Positions 23,978-35,485 of a DNA stretch of 64,000 nucleotides are shown piece after piece. The notes beneath the pieces were generated by a model. That model worked only from the letters and a program-made list of their open reading frames with translations, searched no databases and had not been told where the DNA came from. Every line of letters begins with the position of its first letter. The first letter of the stretch is position 1. Source of the DNA: Macrophomina tecta (lineage: Eukaryota; Ascomycota; Dothideomycetes; Botryosphaeriales; Botryosphaeriaceae); the NCBI GenBank assembly GCA_024180945.1, contig JAKSGN010000002.1:1116001-1180000 (forward strand). Reading direction: 5' to 3'. Position numbers and translations under genes: made by a program.

Positions 23978-24357
23978 AATATACGTGTCCGCCACCTCGC
24001 CCTCACCACACGCCCCGCTAGACATCCTCAACCCGAATGCCCAGGCACGCATCTCAGCCATGACGGCCGAACTGGAGGCCCTCAATGCTAACCTCGCGGA
24101 TGTGCAGGCCCTAGCGAGGCCCTGCAGCTTGCAATCAAGGCTGCAGAGTTGTGCATGAAAGCTCTGATGGTCCACACCGACGAATAGCAGAACAAAGACC
24201 TAAGCGCGCAGAGGCAAACGCGCCGTGGTGAAGCGGAGCGCATTAAAAACCTGGCCAGAATAGCCGACCAGTCTTCCCCGGTATCCCATCGCTCAGTCCT
24301 GATCGAGAACCTCCAAACCGGCATCCCTCGGACGTCGCTACTTCCTCATCTGGTATG
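23978..24357 (+). pseudogene. Broken coiled-coil gene relic
   Basis: Plus-strand sequence reads a heptad-like Leu/Ala-rich helix (AELEALNANLADVQAL), then continues in another frame as EALQLAIKAAEL, with a TAG stop soon after and a charged helical stretch (GEAERIKNLARIADQS) beyond it. The helix character continues across both the frame change and the stop, so I read it as one decayed coding sequence with at least one indel and one stop. The stop lies in a context explained by C-to-T change of CAG. The family is not recognised. It could instead be a real gene whose exons I have not assembled. Confidence 0.35.
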
Positions 24358-24480
24358 TGCGAGAGCGCGCCCGCTCTGCAAGCTCGGCCGCTGCCAGGGC
24401 CTTTGGTTTCGACAAACGCTACTCTTTCTTCTCCTTCCTTGCTAGTTCTGATGGACACGTGCGCCCCGGACACCCATCTT

Positions 24481-25075
24481 CTAGACATCTGCAGCCCATA
24501 CCTTCTGTCGCTTCAGCAGATCCTTCATCTCGTCCGGAGTGAGACTTAATGGGCCGTTCTTCAAGTGGAACGGGCCTCAGAACCAGGTCCAGGGCTTGCA
24601 GACCAGCACGAGATAGGTAATGGAAATTGAATTCCGCAAAAGGTTTGCCGCGAGGGTCAATGTACGTTGTCCCCCAAAATAGTAAACTCCCGCTTGGCGC
24701 GCGGCCCCCGAGTCTCCCGATCGTTAGTAAAGGATGGCACAGTTCCATGGCTCCATATCTTACGCTGCTTGATGCGAAACCGCCCTGCCATTGAGTGACA
24801 TTGCAGAGAAGGAACCAATAGAACGACCTTCGAACGCTAGAACGATCTTCAGTCTTCTTTCGCCTGCGCAGCAGCCAATATCTCCGTGTGACCCAACCGG
24901 CAACCGGGATTCTTTGAGCTCACTATAATGGAATCGATGCACTTGCCATCAAGGAACGAGCCAGAGGCTTGGTCGTACTGTTGTATAGAAGACCGCGCCC
25001 ACAGCTCCAGGTAATCGAGACGAGCTTACAGGACACGGCCACGATGTGCTTCGTGATCGTACGTCCGGCTGCTTG
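24481..25075 (-). pseudogene. Degenerate DUF7918-like fungal gene
   Basis: Short conserved blocks in the order expected for fungal DUF7918 proteins (function unknown) occur on the minus strand but in changing frames: TITKHIVAVS (about 25060-25031), LNGRAVSH (about 24795-24772), DPRGKPFAEFNFHY (about 24665-24620), PVPLEERPI (about 24575-24549), and then, after a one-base frame change, SLTPDEMKDLLKRQK (about 24546-24502), ending at a stop at 24483-24481. In-frame stops also lie between the first blocks. The N-terminal part is not identifiable. Assignment to the family rests on recalled motif resemblance, not on a search. Confidence 0.5.
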
Positions 25076-25217
25076 TCATCCAGATCAAGCTCGAAGTCTC
25101 AAATGGGACGGTGTCAACATATTCTGACGCCACTGATGACGGACGAACGAAGTGCGGATATAAGACGGAGATGAGCAGGAGAGAGAGGCCAGGGTGCGGG
25201 GGATTGAGGGGGCCGCA

Positions 25218-25223
25218 CCTCGG
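25218..25223 (+). promoter_or_regulatory. Possible FarA/FarB fatty-acid response core (CCTCGG)
   Basis: CCTCGG is the core bound by the fungal fatty-acid regulators FarA and FarB and lies 245 bp upstream of a thiolase gene. A single six-base match in GC-rich DNA is weak support. Confidence 0.25.
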
Positions 25224-25467
25224 CCTGTCGGTTGTCCCCACCAAGCAGCTGGGGTCGGTCACCAAGCTCCACTCCCTGCCGCGGCCCAGAGACCATCTTT
25301 AAATCCACCCTGAAGCTTGCCGGTGCTGTTGCACCTCGTCCTTTTCTTCTCAGCCTGCACTGCCACGTATTTGGGCTCGACGAGGGAGCCTCCACTGTAT
25401 ACTGTTAATTCAACGCCGAAAACTCCAGCATATCAAGAGTATCAAGCAACCACGCAAAGCCGCAACC

Positions 25468-26953
25468 ATGGGCAAGAAGCAAGCGACCAAAGAGGCCTGC
25501 TACATGCTGGGCGTGGGCATGACCAAGTTCGTTAAGCCGCGCGGCAAAGTCGACTACAACGAGATGGGCTTCGAGGCGGGCATCAAGGCACTGCTGGACG
25601 CGGGCATCAACTACGACGACGTCGACGTGGGCGTGGCCTGCTATTGCTATGGCGATAGCACCTGCGGCCAGCGCGTCTTCTACCAGTTCGGCATGACCCA
25701 GATCCCCATCTACAACGTCAACAACAACTGCAGCACGGGGAGCACCGGCCTGCACATGGGCCGCACCATGGTCTCGCACGGCGCCGCAGACGTCGCCATG
25801 GTCGTTGGCTTCGAGAAGATGTTCCCGGGCAGCTTGAGCACCTTCTTTCAGGACAGGACGAACCCGACACTGACGACGAATCTGGTCATGAAGGAGACGA
25901 GGGGCATCACTAACGCGCCGGGCGCCGCGCAGCTCTTTGGCAACGCGGGCAGGGAGTACATGGAGAAGTACATCCACCTTCGACCCTACCTTCATCGAGC
26001 GCATGCTCTGTATCGAATCATCTGCTAACCTACAGGCCAACTACAGATACGGCGCCAAAAAGGAAGACTTCGCCGAAATCGCGCGCGTCAACCACGAGCA
26101 CAGCACGCGCAACCCATACTCGCAATTCCAGGACAAGTACACGCTCGACCAGGTCATGCAGAGCACCACCATCCACGAGCCGCTCACAAAACTCCAATGC
26201 TGCCCAACCTCCGACGGCGCTGCCGCCGCCGTCCTCGTCTCCCAGTCCTGGCTCGACGCCCGCCCGCACCTCAAGTCCCGCGCCGTGCTCGTCGCGGGCC
26301 AGGCCCTCGCCACCGACTCGCCCGCTCTCTTCAACAAGTCGGCCATCGAGCTCGTCGGCTACAGCATGTCGGCCGAGGCCGCCCGGCGCGCGCTGGACGA
26401 GGCCGGCGTCAAGGCGAGCGACGTGCGCCTGTGCGAGCTGCACGACTGCTTCTCGGCCAATGAGATGGTCACGCTCGACGCGCTGGGCCTGTCGGGCGGC
26501 GCCGGCAAGGCGCACGAGATGGTGCGCAACGGCGACATCACGTACGGCGGCCGCTGCGTCGTGAACCCGTCCGGCGGCCTGATCTCAAAGGGCCACCCCC
26601 TCGGCGCCACGGGGCTGGCGCAGTGCGCCGAGCTGGTGTGGCATCTGCGCGGCTGGGCGAACAACCGCCTTGTCCCGAGCCAGGATGGGAAGGAAAAGGG
26701 CGTCGACGTCGCGCTGCAGCACAACCTCGGACTGGGCGGCGCGTGCGTCTGCACCGTCTACAAGCGCGCGGACGGCCGCGCCGGCACCGAGGTGTCGAGC
26801 GAGGAGGTGGGCAGGCTGAATGGCTTGGGTTACAATCCGGCCGTCGAGGCTAGGGGCTTCACGCGCGAGCAGGCCGACAGGGTCAGGAGCAAAAAGCATC
26901 GGAGCGAGTGGGCGCTCCAGGATACCTTCCAGAAGGTCGAGGCTAGGTTCTGA
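25468..26953 (+). CDS. SCP-x-type thiolase (3-ketoacyl-CoA thiolase without SCP2 domain)
   Basis: The exons are 25468-25967 and 26047-26953, encoding 468 aa. SCP-x thiolases cleave 3-ketoacyl-CoA, including branched or sterol side chains, usually in peroxisomes. The nucleophile is Cys88 in NVNNNCSTGSTG. Later motifs are CELHDCFSANE, NPSGGLISKGHPLGATG with the active-site His, and LGLGGACVCTVY with the second Cys. The first intron ends at the second of two AG sites 11 nt apart; only this one gives EYMEK-YGAKKEDFAEIARVNHEHS, the family's core. Mammalian SCP-x carries a C-terminal SCP2 domain that is absent here. The tail ends in ARF, a non-canonical match to a PTS1 signal, so peroxisomal import is uncertain. 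Confidence 0.9.
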
Positions 26954-28272
26954 AAAGGTAAAAGAAGAAACCAAGATGTAACAGGAAATGAACAAACCGG
27001 GACATTGTAGGTAAATAAGGAGCATTCACGTCTTTTGGGTCTGCGGCAATCGCATTGGTACATACATACATACATTCATTCCAGCTTTGATTAGGGCGTT
27101 CTGGTACATTGTCGGGCAATGAGTGAAAATTGATCGCGATCTCGCTCGGTGCTGAACAATGTTTTCTTTTTAAGCACAGGACATCCGAGTTTCATCTGTA
27201 CTCTGTCTCGCGAGGCCGAATGGCGGAGGAGACATTGACGACGATGCCGCATCCGGTGGGAGGTTTCAGCACATCCCCAGGACGATGTCCTCACAATTTC
27301 TCTACTCCACAGCCACCATTATACTCCCGCATTCGTTAGCACGCGCAAACTAGCCACCGACAAGCAGCAATCCAAGACGGAATAACTTTTATATATTAGC
27401 TTTTTAATTTCGTATACCTTATAAAGCCGACTCACACGGTCCCAGTCTCCTCCGGAAATGATACCGAATCCCGGCGACAGTTAGACCGCAGCGGGCAGGC
27501 GAGCAGAAAAGCCAGGTCAGAAGACATGCATGCAGGCGCCATATCGCTATATAAATAACCGACAATGACACCGGCCTCCCCTGGTGACAACAAAATATCG
27601 CAGTAAAACCTTGTTTCCACGTTGAAAATATCACAAAGACGCATACAGAGACACTGAAAATGGGGTGTAGGTAGATACAACTAAACCGCAAAAAAAAAAA
27701 AAAAAAACTCGGGGTATACAATGCCGCTAAATAAAAGCAAGAACAAGAATGCTCGTACAAAAATACATACAAATAAACAAGGAATCAACCAAAGGCGCAC
27801 GTATGGTATAGACAGAGTAAATAGGACGCCAAGATGAACAAAAGGTCGCAGCGAGTTTGGAGAGATATGAGAAAGGCTTGACAGGAAAGACTCGAGCCCG
27901 CCGTGACAACAGAAAGAGAAGAAAAGAAAAGGCATTACAAGGGCGGAATTAGAGACCCGCCAACGCATCGGATACAAAGAAAAGATAGAATCCGGATTTG
28001 GGTCGAGACATGAAACGGAAGACGTATGCCTTTTAAACGAGGTGAGGAAACTCGTCACAGGCGCAGCAGCGACGTGAATGGCGGAGACAGCGCCGTGGTG
28101 ATAGCTGTGCTGCCAGGACAAAAAGCGAAACGTAAAGTGGTGGCCATCCTCGCTGAAAGGAAAGTAATTTGATGAACCTGGTGTGATTGGAAGTTTCGTG
28201 AAAGTGACTGGCTAGAACGAGGCCACGACCTGCATCGTGGATTCCCGAGAAGTATGTTTTTCTATTCCTTCG
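26954..28272. other. Convergent 3' region between thiolase and SOK1
   Basis: This 1.3-kb region holds an A-tract at about 27690-27707, a CATA repeat near 27060-27074 and A-rich sequence reading as T-rich 3' UTR on the minus strand. No gene is recognised; the 146-codon minus-strand frame near 27.7-28.1 kb is Ser/Phe-rich without motifs. Confidence 0.6.
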
Positions 28273-30808
28273 TTAACGCTGTCGATACACCAAACGCTCC
28301 AAGCCACTGCCAGCGTTCCCATTCCCGCTTCCCGGATCTTCCGGTTGCTCACTTGGGCCCCCTTGGTGGCTGGGTGGGGCGGACAATGCAGCTGCCGCTG
28401 GGTCAGCAGAGCTGGTCGTTGCAGGGCGTCGCTCATTGGCGCTACTCCATCTCCTTGCTCGTTGTGCCGGCCGATTATGAATGTGATGCTGTTCTGGGCC
28501 GGGGCTGCTAGTAGTACTGCTTGCACCAAAACCATCATCGGTCCACGAAGCTGCGGAAGTGTCGGCGTTGAGCATGGTAGGAGTCGATGAAATGGACGAA
28601 CAATTGGACAAGGAATCGCGGAGAGGGTTACGCATAAGTGAAGCAAAAGCTGCGGTCTGAGAGTAGACAATGGAACCCCAGATACGCCAGTGGAGAACTG
28701 CAATATGGGCGACGCGGCGGGCGATGTCATCGAGAAATTCTGCCTCCGGTCCTCCGCGCTTCTCTTGAGTAGCGAAGCTAGGAGCAGGAACGGTGTTTGC
28801 AGCAGATGATCCATGGGAATTGATCAGGGAGTTGAAGATATCGACAGGCGACGAAGAGACGAAAGACTCAGTGCTCTTCATCACACGCGCTGTGAGGGAC
28901 TCACGCATAGCACTGGCTTGTTCGTGGAAAACCATGCCAAACTCAGGACGGATGAGGTATCTCAACCGATCAGCTGTCGCCTCGACAAGCTCGGCATTGT
29001 AGCATGCCTCTGCTCCATTCAAGGAAAGGGCGTGGCGAACGATTTCCAAAGAGATGTTATCAATGTTGACGAGCCAGTGCTGGTTGCTGCTTGTGCCTGC
29101 CACTTCATTGGCGACGACAATAGCCGACACCGCTTCCCGCAAAGCTTGCACGTAGTTGTCGGACACCGACCTTGTAAAGCCAATCCTTCTCAGAAGCGAC
29201 TTGAATGTCTCAGTTGCCACGCCAAGGTACACCTGGTCACGAAACTCTGCCCTCAGGATGCGCAGGCGGTCGAAGTCCAGGTAGAACGTCTCCGGAAACG
29301 AGCCTTGGCGATCTGAAGAGGTTAGCAATGACAGCAATCCACGGACGATCACTCGTAAACCCCGGTCCCTAGCGCCACGATCGGCAGGTATGCTTCGGCA
29401 CGTGATTGCGTGTTGGGTGAACCAGCATTGTGATCGTTCGATAAGGATGCGTCGCCTGGCTATCCTGTCCAGATGATACTTCTGCTCGAAGTTGATGGTG
29501 TCCTCGATAAGCAGAGCCCGGAGATGTCGGATTTGGTGATTGGCAACGTCCTGGGCGATAAACTGTTAGTCGGACTCGCTGACGTGGCAGAAGGATTTTC
29601 ATTATATGACGACTCACCAGTTTCATGGCTTCAAGGATCCCCAAGAGTTCTCTCAAGCCGTTCACCAGGGATCTACCGCTGCCGCCTCGGGTACCCAAAT
29701 CGATCTGCTCCACCATCTTGTCCACCCACTCATCGCGCACCGGCGCACAGTGCGCCTTCAGCAAATGCGATAGCCACTTAGCGACGCTGACCAGGTCGCA
29801 CACCCCCTTCTCAATCTGCTGCATAAGCATCTTGGTATCCAACTGTTCTTCCACCCTCGATTGATCCCGCTCTGGTACCAAGCTCTTGATAATCTCCCTG
29901 ACGGTATCGAACATCAATGGTATCCGCCTCTGTGCGATCTGGATTATACGAGGCCACGATGCACCCTTCCGTAGCTTCACTGACGGAGCACCATTGAAGA
30001 GAAAGCTGTAGAGTTCCAACTCAGCCGCCAGCGCGTTCCAGTACTCTTCCGCCGTCTTTAACTTGAACTTGCCCTTCGCACCATCGAAGTTGGGCCTGAA
30101 GTGGAGCTCACGGTCGAAGTTGACGTCATGTCGCAGCTTGGGGTTGTTGATGATGGCGCCGATGTCGAGTTCGCTCAACGAGTGTTTCGTGATGGGCGGG
30201 TAAGAGCTGGCGTGGGCGAAGCTGTGAGCCAGACGGGCACCCTTGGTCCCTCCGGCCGACATCTCGATCCACTGGCACAAGTCGGACAGAATCTCGGCGT
30301 CGGTGACCTGTGTGTTCCCTGCGTCCAACGCGATGGCCTTCCGTGCCTCAGTGCCCTGCTGCTCTTCATCACAAAAGCCTTCCTCGCGAAACTCGGATCC
30401 ACTCCGCTTCCTGCGCACATTCATGAGCTCCGGGCGACGGTGGTAGGTCTCGCCGGCGAGAGCAGAAGGCTGGGCGGACTGCTGCACGACGCGAGCGGTG
30501 TGGTCGGAGGGGGTACCGGCGACGGAGGGGAAGCGCAGCGAGGGTTGGTCGGAGGAGTCGCCGGTGTAGCTCATGGAGGAGCCGCGACGCGACTTGTCCT
30601 GGGTCTGGGATGCCATGTTGTCCTGGCGGCGATCCGAGTTGGTTCCTTGCGGTTCTAGCCCCTTCCGGTAGCCGGCAGTCATTCGCCTGGAGGTGGGGGG
30701 GTGGTGGGAGTAGCAGGCAGGACCGGGGGCGGTTGGGGAGCAGTTATTTGGAGCGGTGTGAGGAGCGATAAAGGACGTTCCGGGTGGAGACTGAGACGGA
30801 GTCAGCAT
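28273..30808 (-). CDS. SOK1: Sok1/Tcp11-family cAMP-pathway-associated protein
   Basis: Two exons, 30808-29618 and 29562-28273 (intron 55 nt), encode up to 826 aa. The Tcp11 domain runs from about residue 230 to 690: KTAEEYWNALAAELELY, DTVREIIKSLVPERD, DVANHQIRHLRALL, DTINFEQKYHLDRI and LDFDRLRILRAEF are its recognisable blocks. Sok1 was found in yeast as a suppressor of PKA loss, and the human homologue TCP11 is linked to cAMP signalling in sperm; the molecular activity is unclear. The first 200 and last 120 residues are Ser/Pro-rich and disordered. The start is uncertain: ATG 30808 is the first in frame, while ATG 30616 (MASQTQDKSRR) has the better sequence context. Confidence 0.85.
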
Positions 30809-32871
30809 GGGCTCACAACGGTGACTAAAAGGCGGTTTGTCGAACACAAGGCGGGTTGAGACTCCAGGGACTTTGAGTACGTGTTCGTCGATGGGCGGTC
30901 ACGGAAGGCTGCATGAACGCAGGCAAACCCGACCTTGGGCGCGTGCTCCGAGTCAGGAAACGGGCAAGGAAAAGACGATACCTTCAGATATGGGCATGGC
31001 CGTGGGGAGGGCCGGCGGAGGGCATAGCTTGGGGATAAAGGCAGTTTTGAGGAATGATGCAGGTACCACGGGATCGGCGGCTGTTTGCGGACGCGGGTGG
31101 GAGGCGGACGGGGAGAGAGGTGAGGAGCGGAGCGGGCGGAGAGAACAATTCAGTTGTGGTGCGTCACGGCGAGCGCAGGACGAGGCGTGGAATTCGCAGT
31201 AGATGACTCGTTCCCTTGGCGGCGCGATGCAAGGATGCGAATGCCTAGGTGGGTGGTTGCTGGCCGGGGAGCTTCAGGGCGGCCAAGTAGAGAGGGCCGC
31301 CGGCCTGGGGCCATCCTGGCGCGCGCCCTGAGAGCAGAGCCTGGACACGATGTTGATCTGGCGTCTCGTTTCGCCCGTCTTAGGCACAGTGTCCAACGCC
31401 GCGCGCCAGCCAGCCGCTCTCACCGCCTCACTCTCGCTTCTTTTCCTCTCCTCCGAGACGTGCAACGCGTCGCCCGCTCCAGTCCAGGCCGTCGCGCCCG
31501 AGCAGCGCAGCGCAGCACAGAGCCGACTTGCTCCCTCCAGCTCCAGCTCCAGCTCCAGCGCCAGCGCCAGTAGTCCGGCCCGCGCAGCGTGCCTGGCAGC
31601 CGTCGTCAAGCGAGATGATCGCGGCCTGCCTCCGTCGCCCGCCTTGCATGGCAGCCTCATTTTTGCGCCGCCTTCTGGCGGACGCCTGATCGAAGACAGT
31701 CCACGTCGAGCTCGTTCTTCCAGCGAAGCTTGTTTTTTTTTTTTTTTTTTTTTTCCTTCCCTCGCCGGCCCTGGCCATGCCGTCTGCGTACACGCCGTGC
31801 GTAAAATGCCAGCCGCGTGCGTGCGACCAGGCGCGCTTCTTCAGCAAGCTTGCGTCACCAACCCACGTCTCGCACGGCCCCGGCCTCCTGCTATTGTACA
31901 TACATAAACATGTATGCGGTATCGACAACTGCACAGCTGGCCAACGGTCAGCAGCAGTCAGCACCATGCTCGCAGTGGGCAGCCGGCGAATCTGGCACGC
32001 ATCGGCTGGCTGCGGCGGCGCAAACGCCAGGCAGCTGGGCGTCGTGTCCTGCCTGGCCTTGCGGCGGTGAAAGCAGCAGCAGCAGACGTCGAAGTCGTCC
32101 GGCCGGCTTGTCGTCAATGCGGATGGCGCGGCGATCATCACGCTCGCGGCGGCCGATCCGATCCCCACCCGCTCGCCCACTCTTTTTCTGAGGTAAGCAT
32201 ACTGCGTGTGTTGCTTTTTGGCCTGCAGCGGTGCGCGAGGCGTGGGGAGTCGACGTCGGACATAATATAGTCGGAGTCCGCAGAGTGAGGCTGGACTCAG
32301 CGCCCGCTCGCCGACCATAGCCCTGCACCCCCGGGATCGCCGCCTCTCGCCGTGCTACCGGTGCGATAGACAGATCTCCCCACTGCTATTGGGGCAGATG
32401 ACCCGGCAAATGGCAGGGCGCCGCTGCGCTAACGTCCGAATGCTCGCCTGCCGCCAATCCGCTTGCGCTGCCTGCACGGCGCGACGAACTGGTCCTAGGG
32501 CTGAGCTGCCGAGGCCGAAACACTGCAGACGCCATGAGTCGCGTCCCATCCTTGCATCCTCAAACACGACCACAGAGGGCCGCATACACATCATGCACCC
32601 GAGATTGGGCAAAAGCCGCGCTCCGTCGCCCGCCGAATCCGGTCGGCCGGATGCGAAACCACTCCCTGAAGACGGCACACATGCTTCGGCTGCTGTTGTA
32701 TTCTTAAAGGCATTTGCCACTAGTGATTGGCTGCAGCTCCGCCCTCTGTCGAGCGGCCGGAGAGGGGCGACTTATGGACGAGGTGCGGGAGCACCGTCGT
32801 GCACCTGCTATCTTCCGCCCATTCCAATCCTTGCCTTGCCACACAATGCCATTTTGACTTGCCGTGTCCCC
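30809..32871. other. Intergenic, SOK1 promoter / ALG11 3' side
   Basis: This 2-kb GC-rich region has a 22-nt T tract at 31733-31754 and CAGCTC-type hexamer repeats near 31538-31566. Many overlapping frames arise from base composition, but none shows a domain or consistent intron pattern. I see no gene. Confidence 0.5.
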
Positions 32872-34870
32872 TCAGCTCGGGTGCAATGTCCGCTGCAGCT
32901 CCACTAGCCTGTCCATCTGTACGAGCCATTTGCTCGCAAACACTTCCTCCGTGAAACGCCCTGCGCTGCGCCGAGCCCTCTGCCGCATTTCCACCGTTTC
33001 TGAAGGCGACAGCTCCAGCGCCTGCCGGAAGCCTTGCGCAAATTGAGATGCCGTCGTTGCATGGAACCCTGTTGACACAACCACGCCGTTAGCAAACAAG
33101 CCCAGGACTCTGGTGTCACACGTCCCGCCGTGCACCCTGGGGTCAAGCTGCGGGAGGACGTGGAATGAAGTTGCAAATTTCGCGCACCTGTTGGCTTGCC
33201 GTCAATCTCCACTACAATGTCCAACTTGGGCCCGCCGCTGTCGTTGACAACGCTAATTAGACCGGCCGCCTGGTACTCCACCACGCCGATTCCAAAATGC
33301 TCATTCCACATGCCGTTGACGCCAACGCTGGCGCGCCGCAACCAGGAGAGAATCTGCGGCCATGTGGCGTCGCAAATGAACTCGACAGATTCCTTGACCC
33401 GCAGCTCGTGCGCCAGAAGACGGAGGCTGTAGACGCGTGTTGCATCCTCCGGGTTACGTACGGACCCAATCAGGACCAACTTCGGCATTTTCTTCTCCTC
33501 CGAATTCTTCGGCCAAGAATTGAGGAGCTCCGCAAAGGCATGCAGGATCAGCTGGTGGTTCTTCTCCGGCCGGAACTGAGCAATGTAGAGAAGGTAAGGC
33601 CCTCTCTCCGCCTCGGTTACCTCGGAAACTCCAATCTGCTCTGTCAATTCCTCAACAGCTACCGGCGGGAAAACGACCTCGATGGGATACGATGCGTGGT
33701 CTGTCGGCAAGCCCAGTCGTGAGAGCGCAAATGAGAGCACTAGCGAGTCAAAACACTGGACGCGCTTGAGTCGGGGGCCCCAAAGCCGCTGGATGTGGTC
33801 CTGGGTCCATGTGGAGTTGGTCATCACGACATCGACAAAGCTGCCCACATAGCTGTACAGCCGGGCAAAAAGGATCCAGTAGCCCTTCTTCAGCCTGCCC
33901 TTCAATCCGTGTCCCGTACCCGCGTTTACGCCGCGGGTCTGACCTTCCTTTTCTTCGGTTGAGGCGTCTAAAGAGCCTAACATATCCGTAGAGATGGTCG
34001 GGTAGTGGACATAGGCGCCTGTCGGGACCAATGGGAAGTAGAATTTGGACAGGGCGAGCGCGAAGGCATAGCCCATCGTGTCAACGAATACGTCTGGGAC
34101 AAGGAGATTGAAGGCATCGTGAGCAAGAATCAACGACCCGAGAGACTGTCCCAGGAGGGTAAAATGGGGCCAAGTGCTGCTGAGCACGTAATGGCGGGTG
34201 CTGAGATAAAGAAAAGTGATAGTTGGCGGATGAAGCTGGATGTTAAAACGGTCCTTGGCGCTGTCAGCATGCGGTGCCGCCGGAGGACGCGAGAAGCCCA
34301 ACTACCTCAACTTTCTGAATAATAGTCCCCTTGTCAACGTCGTGATCGCCAGTGTAGACGACGCAGATAGCACGCGGCCAGCGCTTCTGGGTTGCACGAA
34401 TGGCGGCCCAGAGCACTCTCTCTCCGCCGCCTCCGGCATTGCTAGAGCGGCGAGTGAGCACGAAGACGGCAGTGCAGGTGTGCAGGGCAAGCTTACCAAA
34501 AAGGGTGAAAGAAGCCGACTACTCCCTGCCAGTCCTTGTTTTCCTGGTCTCCCGGTGTCGATGAGCCGGGCGGGCGACATCCGATCTTCTCCCAGTCCTC
34601 GTCCTCGCCGCGAGGCTCCTTCCTGCGCTTTGAGCGGAAGTCGTTCTCCTCCTGCTCTGCGCGCGCTAGTATGAGTTCCCTCCGCTGCTGTGTCTTGGCG
34701 CGGATGCTTCTGCCTATGGAAATGCCGGCCAGGCGGACAAGAAGCGGGAGGAGGCGCACGGCAAGGTACAGGAGGGTGCAAAGCTTCGCAACGGCGGTGC
34801 TGGAGGTCGAGTCGGATCGCAGAACGAAGGGAACGACGGCGAGCACGGCGGCGGCGATGGGGAAGAGCAT
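32872..34870 (-). CDS. ALG11: ALG11 alpha-1,2-mannosyltransferase (GDP-Man:Man3GlcNAc2-PP-Dol)
   Basis: The exons are 34870-34497, 34441-34306, 34253-33188 and 33068-32872, encoding 590 aa. Alg11 adds the fourth and fifth mannoses to the lipid-linked oligosaccharide on the cytosolic face of the ER. The N-terminus is a membrane anchor (about residues 1-55). [17 protein letters not shown] spans the first junction and is the family signature; then [46 protein letters not shown] and the GT4-type EX7E motif EHFGIGVVE followed by [11 protein letters not shown]. Intron 2 (52 nt) must end at an AAG acceptor to give [14 protein letters not shown]. Length is normal for filamentous fungi. Confidence 0.93.
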
Positions 34871-35485
34871 GGTGTCGGTTTACCGTCGCATCCGGGCGAG
34901 TCGCAGCGGCACTGGCACCATTGATGGTTGAGGGCGTGGGGTGGTTGCTGGTCGGCGGCAATGCAGATGGAGGTGAGGTGTTCTCACGGCATCATGTGGA
35001 AGTGGCTCAAGCTCCCGTCGCTGGAAACGCGTCACCCGTCGCGCCTAAAAGCGAAGCCACGAGCCGCTCATTGATCGCTGACGAACCGGCCTGTGCAAAC
35101 CACTGTGCGGCAGCCTCTTTTGCGCGTGATTTCCTACATGGAGAAGTGCTAATTGCTCTTGCACTCACGTGAGAGTCGAGCAGGAGATTGCCCGCATCGG
35201 CACCTGCTCGACACGGCTGAACTGCCAGTTAGACTTGGCCCTCGCGCCCAATTTGCCCTGTCGACACGCATACAACCTGCACGCCAATTCCGTGCCTGTG
35301 AGCTGGTCCTGCAGCGGGGTCCAGGTGCAGCTTCGGGATGCCGAGAAGGGGCACTCGGGCCGAGCCGCAGGAGCGAAAGTTGCCGAGCGACGCTGCAGTC
35401 GTTCTTTTGCGACCAGCTCACTCTCTATTCTCGCTCTCGCTCTCACCCTCCCCCGCGCATCCCCGTACGCTGCACCTCCGCTGCC
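34871..35485. promoter_or_regulatory. Divergent promoter region ALG11 / COX18
   Basis: This 615-bp region separates the two start codons. The COX18 frame is open upstream to about 35153, but no ATG lies in it before 35486. A CT-rich stretch near 35420-35460 precedes the COX18 start. Confidence 0.5.

Noticed and set aside
32389..32907. 172-codon plus-strand frame antisense to the ALG11 3' end
   Set aside because: It overlaps the ALG11 last exon on the other strand and has no motif; consistent with composition.
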